NCBI RefSeq assembly: GCF_009674495.1
Contig: NZ_WKJN01000021.1
Location: forward strand, 45,788-109,787
DNA length: 64,000 bases
Source: Duganella alba
GTDB taxonomy: Bacteria > Pseudomonadota > Gammaproteobacteria > Burkholderiales > Burkholderiaceae_D
Direction: 5' to 3'
Shown one piece after another: positions 53,159 through 61,980 of the stretch (position 1 is the first letter of the stretch; each line of letters begins with the position of its first letter). Made by a program: the position numbers and the translations under genes. The notes beneath the pieces were generated by a model. The model searched no databases and was not told the origin of the DNA. It saw nothing but the letters and a program-made list of their open reading frames with translations.

Positions 53159-55855
53159 ATGCAAACAAAATGTAACTTGAAGCCGTTGGCGGCTGGCGCT
53201 ATCGCGCTGCTAGCCGGCGTTGCCGGCCATACCGTGGCGCAGGCGCAGGAAGCGGTGGCCAACACGCCGCCGGCGGTCGTCATCACCGGCTCGCGCATTC
53301 CGCGCGCCGGCACCGAAGGACCGTCGGCGGTCACCGTCATCACCGCTGCCGACATCGAGAAACAGGGCTACCGCAATGTGTTCGATGCGCTGAGCAACCA
53401 GACGCAGAACAGCGGTTTCACCCAGGGCGCCGACTACGGCAACACCTTCACGCCGTCGGCCAACGCCATCAGCCTGCGCGGCCTGGGACCGAACCATACG
53501 CTGGTGCTGCTCAACGGCCGCCGCATGGCCGATTTTCCGATCGCCTATGACGGCACGGTCAACTTCACCAACCTGGCCAATATTCCATCCAGCGTGGTGG
53601 ACCGCGTCGAGATCCTGAGCGGCGGCGCTTCCGCTGTCTATGGCTCGGACGCGATTGCGGGCGTGGTCAACATCATCCTGAAAAAGCAGTTCGAAGGCCT
53701 GGACGTCAACGTGAAAGCCGGCAGCTCGTCGCGCGGCGGCGCCGGCGACAAGCGCCTGCAGGTCACCGGCGGCAAGACCTTCGACAAGCTCAATACCCTG
53801 TTCAGCGTGGAGCTGACGGAACGCGATCCGCTGTGGAGCGCCGACCGCGATTTCATGGCCAGCAAAACCGGCGTGGCGCCGACCTCGGTCCTGTCGCGCA
53901 AGAACGTCAGCACCGGCAAGTACGTCGACCTGGGCGACACCTGCGCCTCGCTCGGCGATCTGTTCGGCGGCAGCACGGTCAGCTATGCCAGCAAGACCGG
54001 CAGCTACTGCGCCAGCCCGAAAGTCGGCCCGACCTACTGGACCACGCAAACCAAGAACAGCAGCCAGAATATCTTCGGCAGCGCCAACTACGAGCTGTCG
54101 CCGAGCACCACGCTGTACGCGGAAGCGCTGTTCGGCCAGAACCGCAGCACGCAGAACACGCGCGGCCCGTCGTGGACGTCGCGCTCGCTGACCGACAGCT
54201 ATTTCTGGAACCAGAACACCAATGCCTACGAGGCTTGGAGCCGCTACATTGCGCCGGAAGAGATGGGCGGCGTGGAGCGCTATAACCGCACCTGGGACGA
54301 CCAGGCCAGCTCGCTGTCGTTCGGCGTCAAGGGCGCGATCCCCGGCACCACCTGGAATTACGAAGCGGGCTACACGGCGTCGCTGTACAAGAGCCAGGAC
54401 CATCGTCCGCGCGCGCTGGCCAATATCGACAGCTTCTTCCTGGGCCCGCAGCTGGGCGTGAATGGGGATGGCGCGGCGATCTATGCGCCCGATCCGGCGC
54501 GCCTGACCCGGCGCCTGACGCCGGCGGAATTCGACAGCATCACCGGCACCTCGAACAGCGACGACAAGTCGTGGACCAACACCGTGAGCCTGACCGCCAA
54601 CGGCGAGCTGTTCAACCTGCCGGCCGGTCCGCTCAAGGTGGCGACGGTGGCCGAATTCGGCAAGCAGGGCTTCTCCAACGTGCCGGACGCGCGCATCAAT
54701 GAAGGCTACTTCAACGTCGCCACCGGTTCCGACGTCACCGCCGGCACCCGCAAGCGCTATGCGCTGGGCGGCGAGGCCAGCATCCCGGTGATCAAGTCGG
54801 TGGACGCGACCCTGGCCGGCCGTTATGACCGCTACAGCTTCGCCGGCCGCAACGACGGCAAGTTCACCTACGCCGGCGGCATCGAATGGCGTCCGGTGCA
54901 GCAGCTACTGGTGCGCGGCAATTACGCCACCAGCTTCCGCGCGCCGGATATGAATTACATCTACAAGGCGCGCGGCACCGGCTATTACTCGTCCACCACC
55001 GACTACTACCGCTGCGCCAAGGCCGGCCAGGCGATCGCCGACTGCGAGTTCGCCAACGTCTCGCCGGGCGCCGACTATGTGCAGAGCGGTAGCAAGGATC
55101 TGCGTTCGGAGAAGGGCCGGTCGACCGGGCTGGGAATCGTGTGGTCGCCGAGCGCGGACTTCGATGTCTCGGTCGACTACTGGAACATCAAGATCAGCGA
55201 TCTGGTCACCAACCTCAGCGACGATACGCTGCTGCGCGACGAAGCGGCCTGCCGCATCGCCGGCGACCTGACGTCGCCGACCTGCGCCGACGCCATCGCG
55301 CGCGTGATCCGCTTCCCGGACAATGCGCTGAACCGTCCGGGGGAGATCAAGCAGATCCTGGTCAATCCGATCAACGCGGCGTCCACCAGCGTGGATGGCA
55401 TCGACGTCGCCGGCAAGTATGCCTTCCGCACCAGGGACTATGGCAACTTCATCACCAAGGTCAACTACTCGAAGACGCTCAACAAGCATTCGCGCCAGTT
55501 CGCCGGCGATCCGCTGAAGGACGATCTGGACGACCTGACCAACTACGACTGGCGCGACAAGCTCAATGCCAGCCTCACCTGGAACAGCGGCAAATGGTCG
55601 AACACCCTGTTCTTCCAGCGCTACGGCAAGGTGCCCAACGCCGCCGGCGACGCCTTCCTGACGCCGACCACGCTGGTGAATGCCAGCGTGGTGTATCGCT
55701 TGAATGCACGCGCCACCTTGTCGGTGGCGGTGAATAACCTGTTCAACCAGGTCAAGGCGGACAACAGCGCGGGCTGGCCTTACTACCCGGTGGGTAATTA
55801 CAGCCCGGTCGGCCGTCAAGGCTGGGTAGAGCTGAATTACCACTTCGGCGGTTAG
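53159..55855 (+). CDS. TonB-dependent receptor
   Basis: 898-residue outer-membrane active transporter. Signal peptide (to about residue 29), TonB box region (VVITGSRIPRAG), plug domain (about 45-160 with LRGLGPNHTLVLLNGRR and VDRVEILSGGASAVYGSDAI) and 22-stranded barrel ending ELNYHFGG. It belongs to the large 'outer membrane receptor with plug' group rather than to siderophore receptors with clear FecA-type extensions; the ligand is unknown. No strong ribosome site before ATG 53159. Followed by a long inverted repeat. Confidence 0.93.
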   Translation: MQTKCNLKPLAAGAIALLAGVAGHTVAQAQEAVANTPPAVVITGSRIPRAGTEGPSAVTVITAADIEKQGYRNVFDALSNQTQNSGFTQGADYGNTFTPSANAISLRGLGPNHTLVLLNGRRMADFPIAYDGTVNFTNLANIPSSVVDRVEILSGGASAVYGSDAIAGVVNIILKKQFEGLDVNVKAGSSSRGGAGDKRLQVTGGKTFDKLNTLFSVELTERDPLWSADRDFMASKTGVAPTSVLSRKNVSTGKYVDLGDTCASLGDLFGGSTVSYASKTGSYCASPKVGPTYWTTQTKNSSQNIFGSANYELSPSTTLYAEALFGQNRSTQNTRGPSWTSRSLTDSYFWNQNTNAYEAWSRYIAPEEMGGVERYNRTWDDQASSLSFGVKGAIPGTTWNYEAGYTASLYKSQDHRPRALANIDSFFLGPQLGVNGDGAAIYAPDPARLTRRLTPAEFDSITGTSNSDDKSWTNTVSLTANGELFNLPAGPLKVATVAEFGKQGFSNVPDARINEGYFNVATGSDVTAGTRKRYALGGEASIPVIKSVDATLAGRYDRYSFAGRNDGKFTYAGGIEWRPVQQLLVRGNYATSFRAPDMNYIYKARGTGYYSSTTDYYRCAKAGQAIADCEFANVSPGADYVQSGSKDLRSEKGRSTGLGIVWSPSADFDVSVDYWNIKISDLVTNLSDDTLLRDEAACRIAGDLTSPTCADAIARVIRFPDNALNRPGEIKQILVNPINAASTSVDGIDVAGKYAFRTRDYGNFITKVNYSKTLNKHSRQFAGDPLKDDLDDLTNYDWRDKLNASLTWNSGKWSNTLFFQRYGKVPNAAGDAFLTPTTLVNASVVYRLNARATLSVAVNNLFNQVKADNSAGWPYYPVGNYSPVGRQGWVELNYHFGG

Positions 55856-55922
55856 GAGATCGGCTCAAAAAGACCGCAGCTTCGTTGCGGCGCCTCGCTG
55901 CGATCATGTTGAGCCAATCTCC
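55855..55922. repeat. 14-base inverted repeat with internal hairpin between convergent genes
   Basis: GGAGATCGGCTCAA (55855-55868) and TTGAGCCAATCTCC (55909-55922) are complementary except one position, and enclose a second stem (CCGCA/TGCGG, 55874-55890). It fills the gap between the TonB receptor and the convergent MFS gene. It looks like a bidirectional terminator or a small repeated intergenic element. Confidence 0.6.
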
Positions 55923-55924
55923 AA

Positions 55925-57133
55925 TTACACTGCCGTTTTACGCTGCTGGCTGGCGTGGCCGATGTATTCGGTCACCCAGTACAGCAGGGCGATGCCGTTG
56001 AAGGCGGCGCCGGTCAGCAGCGCGGCGGTCCAGCCGTGGGTGGCGAACATCCAGCCACCCAGCGCCGAACCGAGGGCGCCGCCGGCAAAGAACAGCGCGA
56101 AGTACACGCCGTTCAGGCGGCTGCGCACTTCCGCACCCAGCGAGAAGATGGCGCGCTGGCCCAGCACCAGGTTGGCCGCCACACCCATATCCAGCACGAT
56201 CGATGCGATCACCAGCACCGCCAGCGCCACGTTGCGCGAACCTGGAATCAGCAGCGGCAACGCAAACCCAATCACACCCAACAGCAGCGCCGCGGCGGTC
56301 GCCATCAGCGTGTGACCTTTGTCCGCCAGCTTGCCGGCGATCGGCGAGGCAATCGCACCGGCCATGCCGACCAGCGCAAAGATCGCGATGCCGGTCTGCG
56401 ACAGGTGGAACTGCGGGCCCGACAACATCAGCGGCGCCACGGTCCAGAACAGGCTGAACGAACCGAACAGGCCGGCGTGATAGGCGGCGCGGCGGCGCAG
56501 CACTGGCGTGTTCAGGAACAGATGCCACAACGAACCGAGCAGCTTAGGATAGGTGATGGTGGCGACCGGCGCACGCACCGGCAGTTTGGCGCGCAGCACA
56601 AAGGCCACGATCAGCACCATGACGGCAGCGCCGCCGAACACCACGTGCCAGCTGGTGGCGTCGGCGATCAGGCTGGCCGCAGGACGCGACAGCATGATGC
56701 CCAGCAGCAGGCCGCTGACCACTTTACCGACCGTGACGCCGCGCGTCGATTCCTTCGACAGGTGGGCGGCGAACGGCACGATGATCTGCGCCGCCACCGA
56801 ACCGAGGCCGATGCCCAGCGCGGCGGTCAGGAACATCCAGGCGCTGCTGCTGATCGCGGCCAGCACCAGCATCGCCGACGTGAACAGCAGGCCGGTGAAG
56901 ATCAGGCGGCGGTTTTCCAGCAGGTCGCCCAGCGGCACGATGAACAGCAGGCCGATACAGTAGCCGATCTGCGTCAGGGTGACGATCAGGCCGGCCGCTT
57001 CCGGCGACAGGCCGGTCGAGGCGCTGATCGGACCGACCAGGGTTTGCGCGTAATAGAGACTGGCCACGATCAGGCCGGTGGCGGTAGCCAGCAGCGAGAC
57101 CATGCCGGGGCTGATATCTTGTTCTTTGTTCAT
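55925..57133 (-). CDS. MFS transporter (drug:H+ antiporter type)
   Basis: 402-residue inner-membrane transporter with 12 predicted helices. Motifs: GLSPEAAGLIVTLTQIGYCI in helix 2, PLGDLLENRRLI as motif A between helices 2 and 3, and RSRLNGVYFALFFAGGALGS in the second half. Members of this group export drugs or sugars; the substrate is unknown. It is divergent from a LysR-type gene with a palindromic site in between, so is probably its target. Confidence 0.92.
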   Translation of the reverse strand: MNKEQDISPGMVSLLATATGLIVASLYYAQTLVGPISASTGLSPEAAGLIVTLTQIGYCIGLLFIVPLGDLLENRRLIFTGLLFTSAMLVLAAISSSAWMFLTAALGIGLGSVAAQIIVPFAAHLSKESTRGVTVGKVVSGLLLGIMLSRPAASLIADATSWHVVFGGAAVMVLIVAFVLRAKLPVRAPVATITYPKLLGSLWHLFLNTPVLRRRAAYHAGLFGSFSLFWTVAPLMLSGPQFHLSQTGIAIFALVGMAGAIASPIAGKLADKGHTLMATAAALLLGVIGFALPLLIPGSRNVALAVLVIASIVLDMGVAANLVLGQRAIFSLGAEVRSRLNGVYFALFFAGGALGSALGGWMFATHGWTAALLTGAAFNGIALLYWVTEYIGHASQQRKTAV

Positions 57134-57218
57134 GATGTAACTCCAGTGGGAGATTTCGATAGGTCAATTCTAGGCAAAACCTGACCAAAGATAATTAGGG
57201 CATAATAGCTCCACACCT

Positions 57219-57233
57219 TTCACAAAATGTGAA
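57219..57233. promoter_or_regulatory. Palindrome, probable LysR operator
   Basis: TTCACA-AAA-TGTGAA, directly before the LysR ATG (57236), contains the T-N11-A pattern. It overlaps the expected ribosome site of the regulator, which fits autorepression. A second pair GGTCA/TGACC (57162-57166, 57182-57186) lies toward the MFS gene. Confidence 0.6.
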
Positions 57234-57235
57234 CA

Positions 57236-58147
57236 ATGGACAGACTCAAAGCCATGCAGACGTTTGTGCGCATCGTCGAGGCCAACAGCTACACCAAGGC
57301 GGCCGAGACGATGGACCTGCCGCGCGCCGCGCTCACCGCCACCATCAAGAAGCTGGAAGCCTTCCTCGGCACCCAGCTGCTGCAGCGGACCACGCGCCGG
57401 TTGTCGCTGACGCCGGACGGCGCCGACTACTTCCGCAAGTGCCTGGAAATCCTGCAGGCGGTGGAGGATGCGGAGAGCACCTACCGCGGCCAGGGCGCCC
57501 GTCCGCCGCGCGGCAAGCTGCGGGTCGAGCTGCCCGGCACGTTCGGCCGCAATGTGGTGGTGCCGCACATCGCCACGTTCTGCGAGCGCTATCCGGACAT
57601 CGACCTGGTGATCAGCCTCAGCGACCGCGTGCGCGACCTGATCGAAGAGGGCGCGGACTGCGCGCTGCGCATCGGCGCCTTGCAGGATTCGGCGATGATC
57701 GGCCGGCCGCTCGGCAGCATGGGGTTTGTCACCTGTGCCGCGCCGGCCTATTTACAGCGGCATGGCGTGCCGCAGGCGTGGACCGACCTGCGCGATCACC
57801 GCTGCGTGTCGCACTTTTCCGGCCGCACCGGCCGCCCGTTCGACTGGGACTTCGTGGTCGACGGCAGCGTGGTGACCACCGAGGTGCGCAGCGCCATCGC
57901 GGTCAACGATGCCGAGGCCAGCGTCAGCTGCGTGTTGCAGGGCATGGGACTGGCGCAGGTGGCGCGCTACCAGGTGCGCGAGCATCTCACCAGCGGCGCG
58001 CTGGTCGAGGTGCTGGCGGCCACGCCGCCGACGCCGATGCCGGTGTCGCTGCTGTATCCGCAGGGCCGCATGTCGTCGCCGCGCCTGCGCGTGTTTGCCG
58101 AATGGGTGGCGGCGCTGGTGCGCCAGGACGCCGATTTGCAGTCATAA
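57236..58147 (+). CDS. LysR-family transcriptional regulator
   Basis: 303-residue regulator with N-terminal winged HTH (MDRLKAMQTFVRIVEANSYTKAAETMDLPRAALT, about residues 1-60) and a periplasmic-binding-protein-like effector domain (about 88-295). Divergently transcribed from the MFS gene and probably controls it. The effector is unknown. The stop lies 7 bases before the S41 peptidase gene. Confidence 0.95.
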   Translation: MDRLKAMQTFVRIVEANSYTKAAETMDLPRAALTATIKKLEAFLGTQLLQRTTRRLSLTPDGADYFRKCLEILQAVEDAESTYRGQGARPPRGKLRVELPGTFGRNVVVPHIATFCERYPDIDLVISLSDRVRDLIEEGADCALRIGALQDSAMIGRPLGSMGFVTCAAPAYLQRHGVPQAWTDLRDHRCVSHFSGRTGRPFDWDFVVDGSVVTTEVRSAIAVNDAEASVSCVLQGMGLAQVARYQVREHLTSGALVEVLAATPPTPMPVSLLYPQGRMSSPRLRVFAEWVAALVRQDADLQS

Positions 58148-58154
58148 TGTGCGG

Positions 58155-59723
58155 ATGAGATTTCTAACTGTTTTGTCTTGCGCCGCTGCGGCGGCGGTAT
58201 TGAGCGCCTGCGGCGGCGGTTCGTCCGACAGCGCGAGTGTCCCTGTCACGCCGCCGGTGACGCCCCCCGTGGTGACGCCGCCGGTTGAACCGCCGGTGGT
58301 CACGCCGCCCGTCGTGACGCCGCCGGTCGTCACACCGCCGGTGGTGACGCCGCCGGTGTCGCCGGACTGGGAGGCGCTGTCCAACCACTGCGAGCATCCG
58401 ACCGGGACGCAGGTCCAGGGTACGCTGAACGATGAACTGCGCTGGATCAACTCCTATTTCGACCTGGTGTATCTCTGGTACGCCGAGCTGCCCAAGCTGA
58501 ATATGGCGGACTACAAGACGCCGGTCGACTACTTCGCCATGTTCAAGACCTCCGCCATCACCTCCAGCGGCCGTCCCAAGGACCAGTTCCACTTCACCTA
58601 TCCCACCGAGGTGTGGGAAGCCATCAGCAACTCCGGCGTGGAGCTGGGCTATGGCCTGACCTGGTCGCACACCGCCAGCGGCGTGCTGCCGCGCGTGTGG
58701 ATGGTGGCGATGGTGGAGCCGGGATCGCCGGCCGACCTGGCCGGCCTGCGTCGCGGCGACACGCTGCTGTCGGTGAACGGCGTCGACATGCAGGACAGGA
58801 CTGCGCAGGGCGTGGCCGCGATCAACGCCGGCCTGGCGCCGGCGAAGGCCGGCGACAGCCACCAGTTTGTGCTGACGCGCGGCGGCGTCCCGCTGCCGGT
58901 GACGCTGACCGCCGCCAACCTGGCGATGACGCCGGTGCAGAACTACCAGTTGCTGGCCTCGAACAGCGGCGTCGTCGGCTATCTGCAATTCCACGACCAC
59001 AATGCGGTGGCGGAGAGCCAGCTGGCCGCCGCCTTCAGCCGTTTCAAGAGCGCCGGCGTGTCGGACCTGGTGCTGGACATGCGCTACAACGGCGGCGGCT
59101 ATGTGGTGCTGGCCGCCGAACTGGCGTACATGATCGCCGGCCCGGACGCCACCAAGGGCAAGGTGTTCGAACAGCTGCACCGCAACGACAAGCGGCCGTT
59201 GCCGAATCCGCAGCTGTTTGCCGCCACCGCCGCCGGCCTGTCGCAGGAGCTGATGAAGTACGGCACGGCGCTGCCTTCCCTGGGCCTGAAACATGTGACG
59301 ATACTGACCACGCCCGGCACCTGCTCGGCCAGCGAATCGGTGATCAACGGCCTGCGCGGCGTCGACATCGACGTGACGCTGATCGGCGGCGAAACCTGCG
59401 GCAAGCCGTATGCCTTCAAGCCGGTGCCCAACTGCGGCACCACCTATTTCGCCATCGAGATGGAAGGCACCAACAACAAGGGCTTCGGCGATTACGCCAA
59501 CGGCTTTGCGCCGACCTGCAAGGTGGACGACGACCTGACGCATGAAATGGGCGACCCGGCGGAAAGCATGCTGGCGACGGCGTTGAGCTACCGCGCCCAT
59601 GGCGTTTGCCCGGCCACGCCGATGGGCAACCGCAGCCTGCATGGCGCGCCGGCCGGCAGTCCGCTGCAGGTGGAGCGGCCGCCGGGTAAACAAATTGCGA
59701 TACGCTCGCCCCAGGCACTATAA
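58155..59723 (+). CDS. S41-family serine peptidase lipoprotein with PDZ domain
   Basis: 522-residue lipoprotein. Signal with lipobox LSAC (Cys16); a Pro/Val/Thr-rich spacer of VTPPV repeats (about residues 28-70); PDZ domain (about 180-260, PRVWMVAMVEPGSPADLAGLRRGDTLLSVNG); and the S41 protease domain with nucleophile Ser391 in TCSASESV. It belongs to the C-terminal-processing peptidase clan. It begins 7 bases after the LysR gene. Substrate unknown. Confidence 0.88.
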   Translation: MRFLTVLSCAAAAAVLSACGGGSSDSASVPVTPPVTPPVVTPPVEPPVVTPPVVTPPVVTPPVVTPPVSPDWEALSNHCEHPTGTQVQGTLNDELRWINSYFDLVYLWYAELPKLNMADYKTPVDYFAMFKTSAITSSGRPKDQFHFTYPTEVWEAISNSGVELGYGLTWSHTASGVLPRVWMVAMVEPGSPADLAGLRRGDTLLSVNGVDMQDRTAQGVAAINAGLAPAKAGDSHQFVLTRGGVPLPVTLTAANLAMTPVQNYQLLASNSGVVGYLQFHDHNAVAESQLAAAFSRFKSAGVSDLVLDMRYNGGGYVVLAAELAYMIAGPDATKGKVFEQLHRNDKRPLPNPQLFAATAAGLSQELMKYGTALPSLGLKHVTILTTPGTCSASESVINGLRGVDIDVTLIGGETCGKPYAFKPVPNCGTTYFAIEMEGTNNKGFGDYANGFAPTCKVDDDLTHEMGDPAESMLATALSYRAHGVCPATPMGNRSLHGAPAGSPLQVERPPGKQIAIRSPQAL

Positions 59724-59784
59724 TTTTTATCGCATCCGGCGCCGCTACAGGCGCTGGTCGATCAACCCTAGCTGGAAGCCTCTC

Positions 59785-61554
59785 ATGATTCGTTCCGCCA
59801 TACTGCTCGCCTTCGCCGCCACCTCCACCCTTGCCGCCGCCGCGCCAGCCAGCGCGCCGCTGACCACCGTTTCCGAACGCTCCGGCTTCCAGAGCACCGG
59901 CCGCTATGACGAAGTGATCGCGCTGTGCGCGCAGTTCCAGAAGGCGTATCCGAAGCAGGTGCGCTGCTTTGAATTCGGCCGCACGCCGGAAGGCCGGCCG
60001 ATGCTGGCGCTGGCCGTCACCCGCACCGGCGCGCTGAGCGCCGAGCAGGCGAAGAAGAAGGGCGTGCCGGTCATGCTGATCCAGGGCGGCATCCACGCCG
60101 GCGAGATCGACGGCAAGGACGCCGGCTTCCTGGCGCTGCGCGAAGCGCTGGAAAACAAGGCGGCGCCCGGCGCGCTGGACAAGCAGGTGCTGCTGTTCGT
60201 CCCGGTGTTCAACGTCGACGGCCATGAACGCTTCGGCAAGAACAACCGTCCCAACCAGCGCGGTCCGGTGGAAATGGGCTGGCGCGTCACGGCGCAGAAC
60301 TACAACCTGAACCGCGACTACGTGAAGGCCGACGCGCCGGAAATGCAGGCCATGCTGGCGCTGGTGAACGCCTGGGACCCGCTGGCCTACGTCGACCTGC
60401 ACGTGACCGACGGCGCCAAGTTCCAGCCCGACGTGTCGATCCAGGTCGAGCCGGTGCACGGCGGCGACGAGGCGCTGAAAGTGGCCGGCGCCGCGCTGCA
60501 GAACAATGTGATGGCGGACCTGAAGGCCCAGGGTTCCGATCCGAAGCCGTACTACATTTCGTTCGACAAGGAAGACGATCCGATGTCCGGCTTTGTCGAC
60601 AGCATGTCGACGCCGCGCTTCTCGACCGGTTACTTCCCGATGCGTAACCGCTTCGCCATGCTGGTGGAAACCCACTCGTGGAAGGACTATCCGACCCGCG
60701 TGCGCATCACCCACAACACCATCGTCTCGCTGCTGGCGCAGGTGGCGCAGCATGGCCAGGAGTGGCAGAAGCTGGTCAAGGAGGCCGATGCGCGCGCGCT
60801 GACGCTGGGCGGCGGCGAGTTCCCGCTCAGCTACCGCACCACCTTCAACAGCAAGATGATCCAGTTCCCCGGCTACGAATACACGCGCGAGCATTCGGAA
60901 GTGTCGGGCGGCCTGTGGACGCGCTACGACGAGAGCAAGCCGCAGATGTGGACCGTGCCGCTGCGCGACGAAGTGGTGCCCGACCTGAAGGTGACGGCGC
61001 CGCTGGGCGGCTACATCGTGCCGCTGTCGCAGGCCGCGTGGGTGGCCGCCAAGCTGAAACAGCACGGCATCGAGTTCAAGGTGCTCAAGGACGACCAGAT
61101 GTCGGCCGAGGTGGAGACCTTCCGCGCCACCAAGACCACCTTCGGCAAGGCGTCGTTCGAAGGCCACCAGTCGCTGGCGGTGGAAGGCGACTGGGCGCGC
61201 GAGCGCCGTCCGGTGAGCAAGGGCGCGCTGTTCGTGCCGATCGCGCAGCCGAAGGCGCGGCTGGTGATGACCATGCTGGAACCGCGCGGCGCCGACGGCC
61301 TGCTGGCCTGGGGCGAGTTCAACAACTTCTTCGAGCGCAAGGAGTACATGGAGGAGTATGTGGCGGAGGAGGTGGCGCGCGATCAGCTGGAGGCCGATCC
61401 GGCGCTGCGCGAGGCGTTCCAGAAGAAGCTCGACACCGATGCGGAGTTCAACAAGAGCCCTGCCAAGCGGCTGGAATTCTTCGCCAAGCGCCATGCCTCG
61501 TGGGATGAGCGCTACAACCTGTATCCGGTGCTGCGCACGGCGCAGAAGTACTAA
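59785..61554 (+). CDS. M14-family zinc carboxypeptidase
   Basis: 589-residue exported peptidase (signal peptide to about residue 20). Zn ligands His104 and Glu107 in GIHAGEIDGKD and His206 in DLHVTDGAKF, catalytic Glu295 in LVETHSWKDY, together with the central YNLNRDYVKAD. The C-terminal 250 residues contain a beta domain found in these long secreted M14 proteins. ATG 59785 is chosen as start of the signal peptide. The gap to the S41 gene is 61 bases, so both could act on extracellular peptides. Confidence 0.93.
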   Translation: MIRSAILLAFAATSTLAAAAPASAPLTTVSERSGFQSTGRYDEVIALCAQFQKAYPKQVRCFEFGRTPEGRPMLALAVTRTGALSAEQAKKKGVPVMLIQGGIHAGEIDGKDAGFLALREALENKAAPGALDKQVLLFVPVFNVDGHERFGKNNRPNQRGPVEMGWRVTAQNYNLNRDYVKADAPEMQAMLALVNAWDPLAYVDLHVTDGAKFQPDVSIQVEPVHGGDEALKVAGAALQNNVMADLKAQGSDPKPYYISFDKEDDPMSGFVDSMSTPRFSTGYFPMRNRFAMLVETHSWKDYPTRVRITHNTIVSLLAQVAQHGQEWQKLVKEADARALTLGGGEFPLSYRTTFNSKMIQFPGYEYTREHSEVSGGLWTRYDESKPQMWTVPLRDEVVPDLKVTAPLGGYIVPLSQAAWVAAKLKQHGIEFKVLKDDQMSAEVETFRATKTTFGKASFEGHQSLAVEGDWARERRPVSKGALFVPIAQPKARLVMTMLEPRGADGLLAWGEFNNFFERKEYMEEYVAEEVARDQLEADPALREAFQKKLDTDAEFNKSPAKRLEFFAKRHASWDERYNLYPVLRTAQKY

Positions 61555-61555
61555 G

Positions 61556-61587
61556 AAAAATGGGCCTCATTGCGAGGCCCATTTTTT
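61556..61587. terminator. Bidirectional intrinsic terminator
   Basis: TGGGCCTC (61561-61568), loop ATTGC, GAGGCCCA (61574-61581), flanked by five A on the left and six T on the right. Serves the carboxypeptidase gene on the plus strand and the small gene on the minus strand. Confidence 0.95.
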
Positions 61588-61921
61588 ACAGGGTCGGCGT
61601 GCCGCCCTGGCTTTCCGCGGTTTGCTGCTGCAGCTGCTGCTTGATCATGTCAGCGATCTTGGCGGTGACCATGGCCTGCTGTTCCGGCGTCATGGCGTCG
61701 AACGCCTCTTTGGTGATGCCGAGCTTTTTCATCATCGCCTGCGTCATGCGTTCGGCCGGCGACATCTTGACGTACTTCTCCAGTTCCGCCGCCGCATCCG
61801 ACTGCCTGACTTCGGCGTGCTTGAGCAACGCGCCGAAATCGCCGCCGCCGCCGTTCTTCTTCGGCGAAAGATTCGCCAGCATCGCCTCGCTCAGTGCCTT
61901 GGTCTCGATCTTCAAACTCAT
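61586..61921 (-). CDS. Small conserved-looking protein, unknown function
   Basis: 111-residue soluble protein, MSLKIETKALSEAMLANLSP at the start, a Gly-rich patch, then helical segments with the pattern MSPAERMTQAMMKKLGITKE and MTPEQQAMVTAKIADMIKQQ, and a Gln-rich tail. An AAGGGAG site on the minus strand supports the ATG. No family recognised. It follows the ttcA-folB cluster in the same orientation but is 59 bases past ttcA's end. Confidence 0.7.
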   Translation of the reverse strand: MSLKIETKALSEAMLANLSPKKNGGGGDFGALLKHAEVRQSDAAAELEKYVKMSPAERMTQAMMKKLGITKEAFDAMTPEQQAMVTAKIADMIKQQLQQQTAESQGGTPTL

Positions 61922-61980
61922 GTTTTCTCCCTTGTTGTGAGGTGGTTGCCGATCTTATAGCAGGGGGACGATGGAAGTGG

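Noticed and set aside
58239..58368. CRISPR-like direct repeats
   Set aside because: The repeats have no spacers and are in-frame codons for VTPPV within the S41 lipoprotein.
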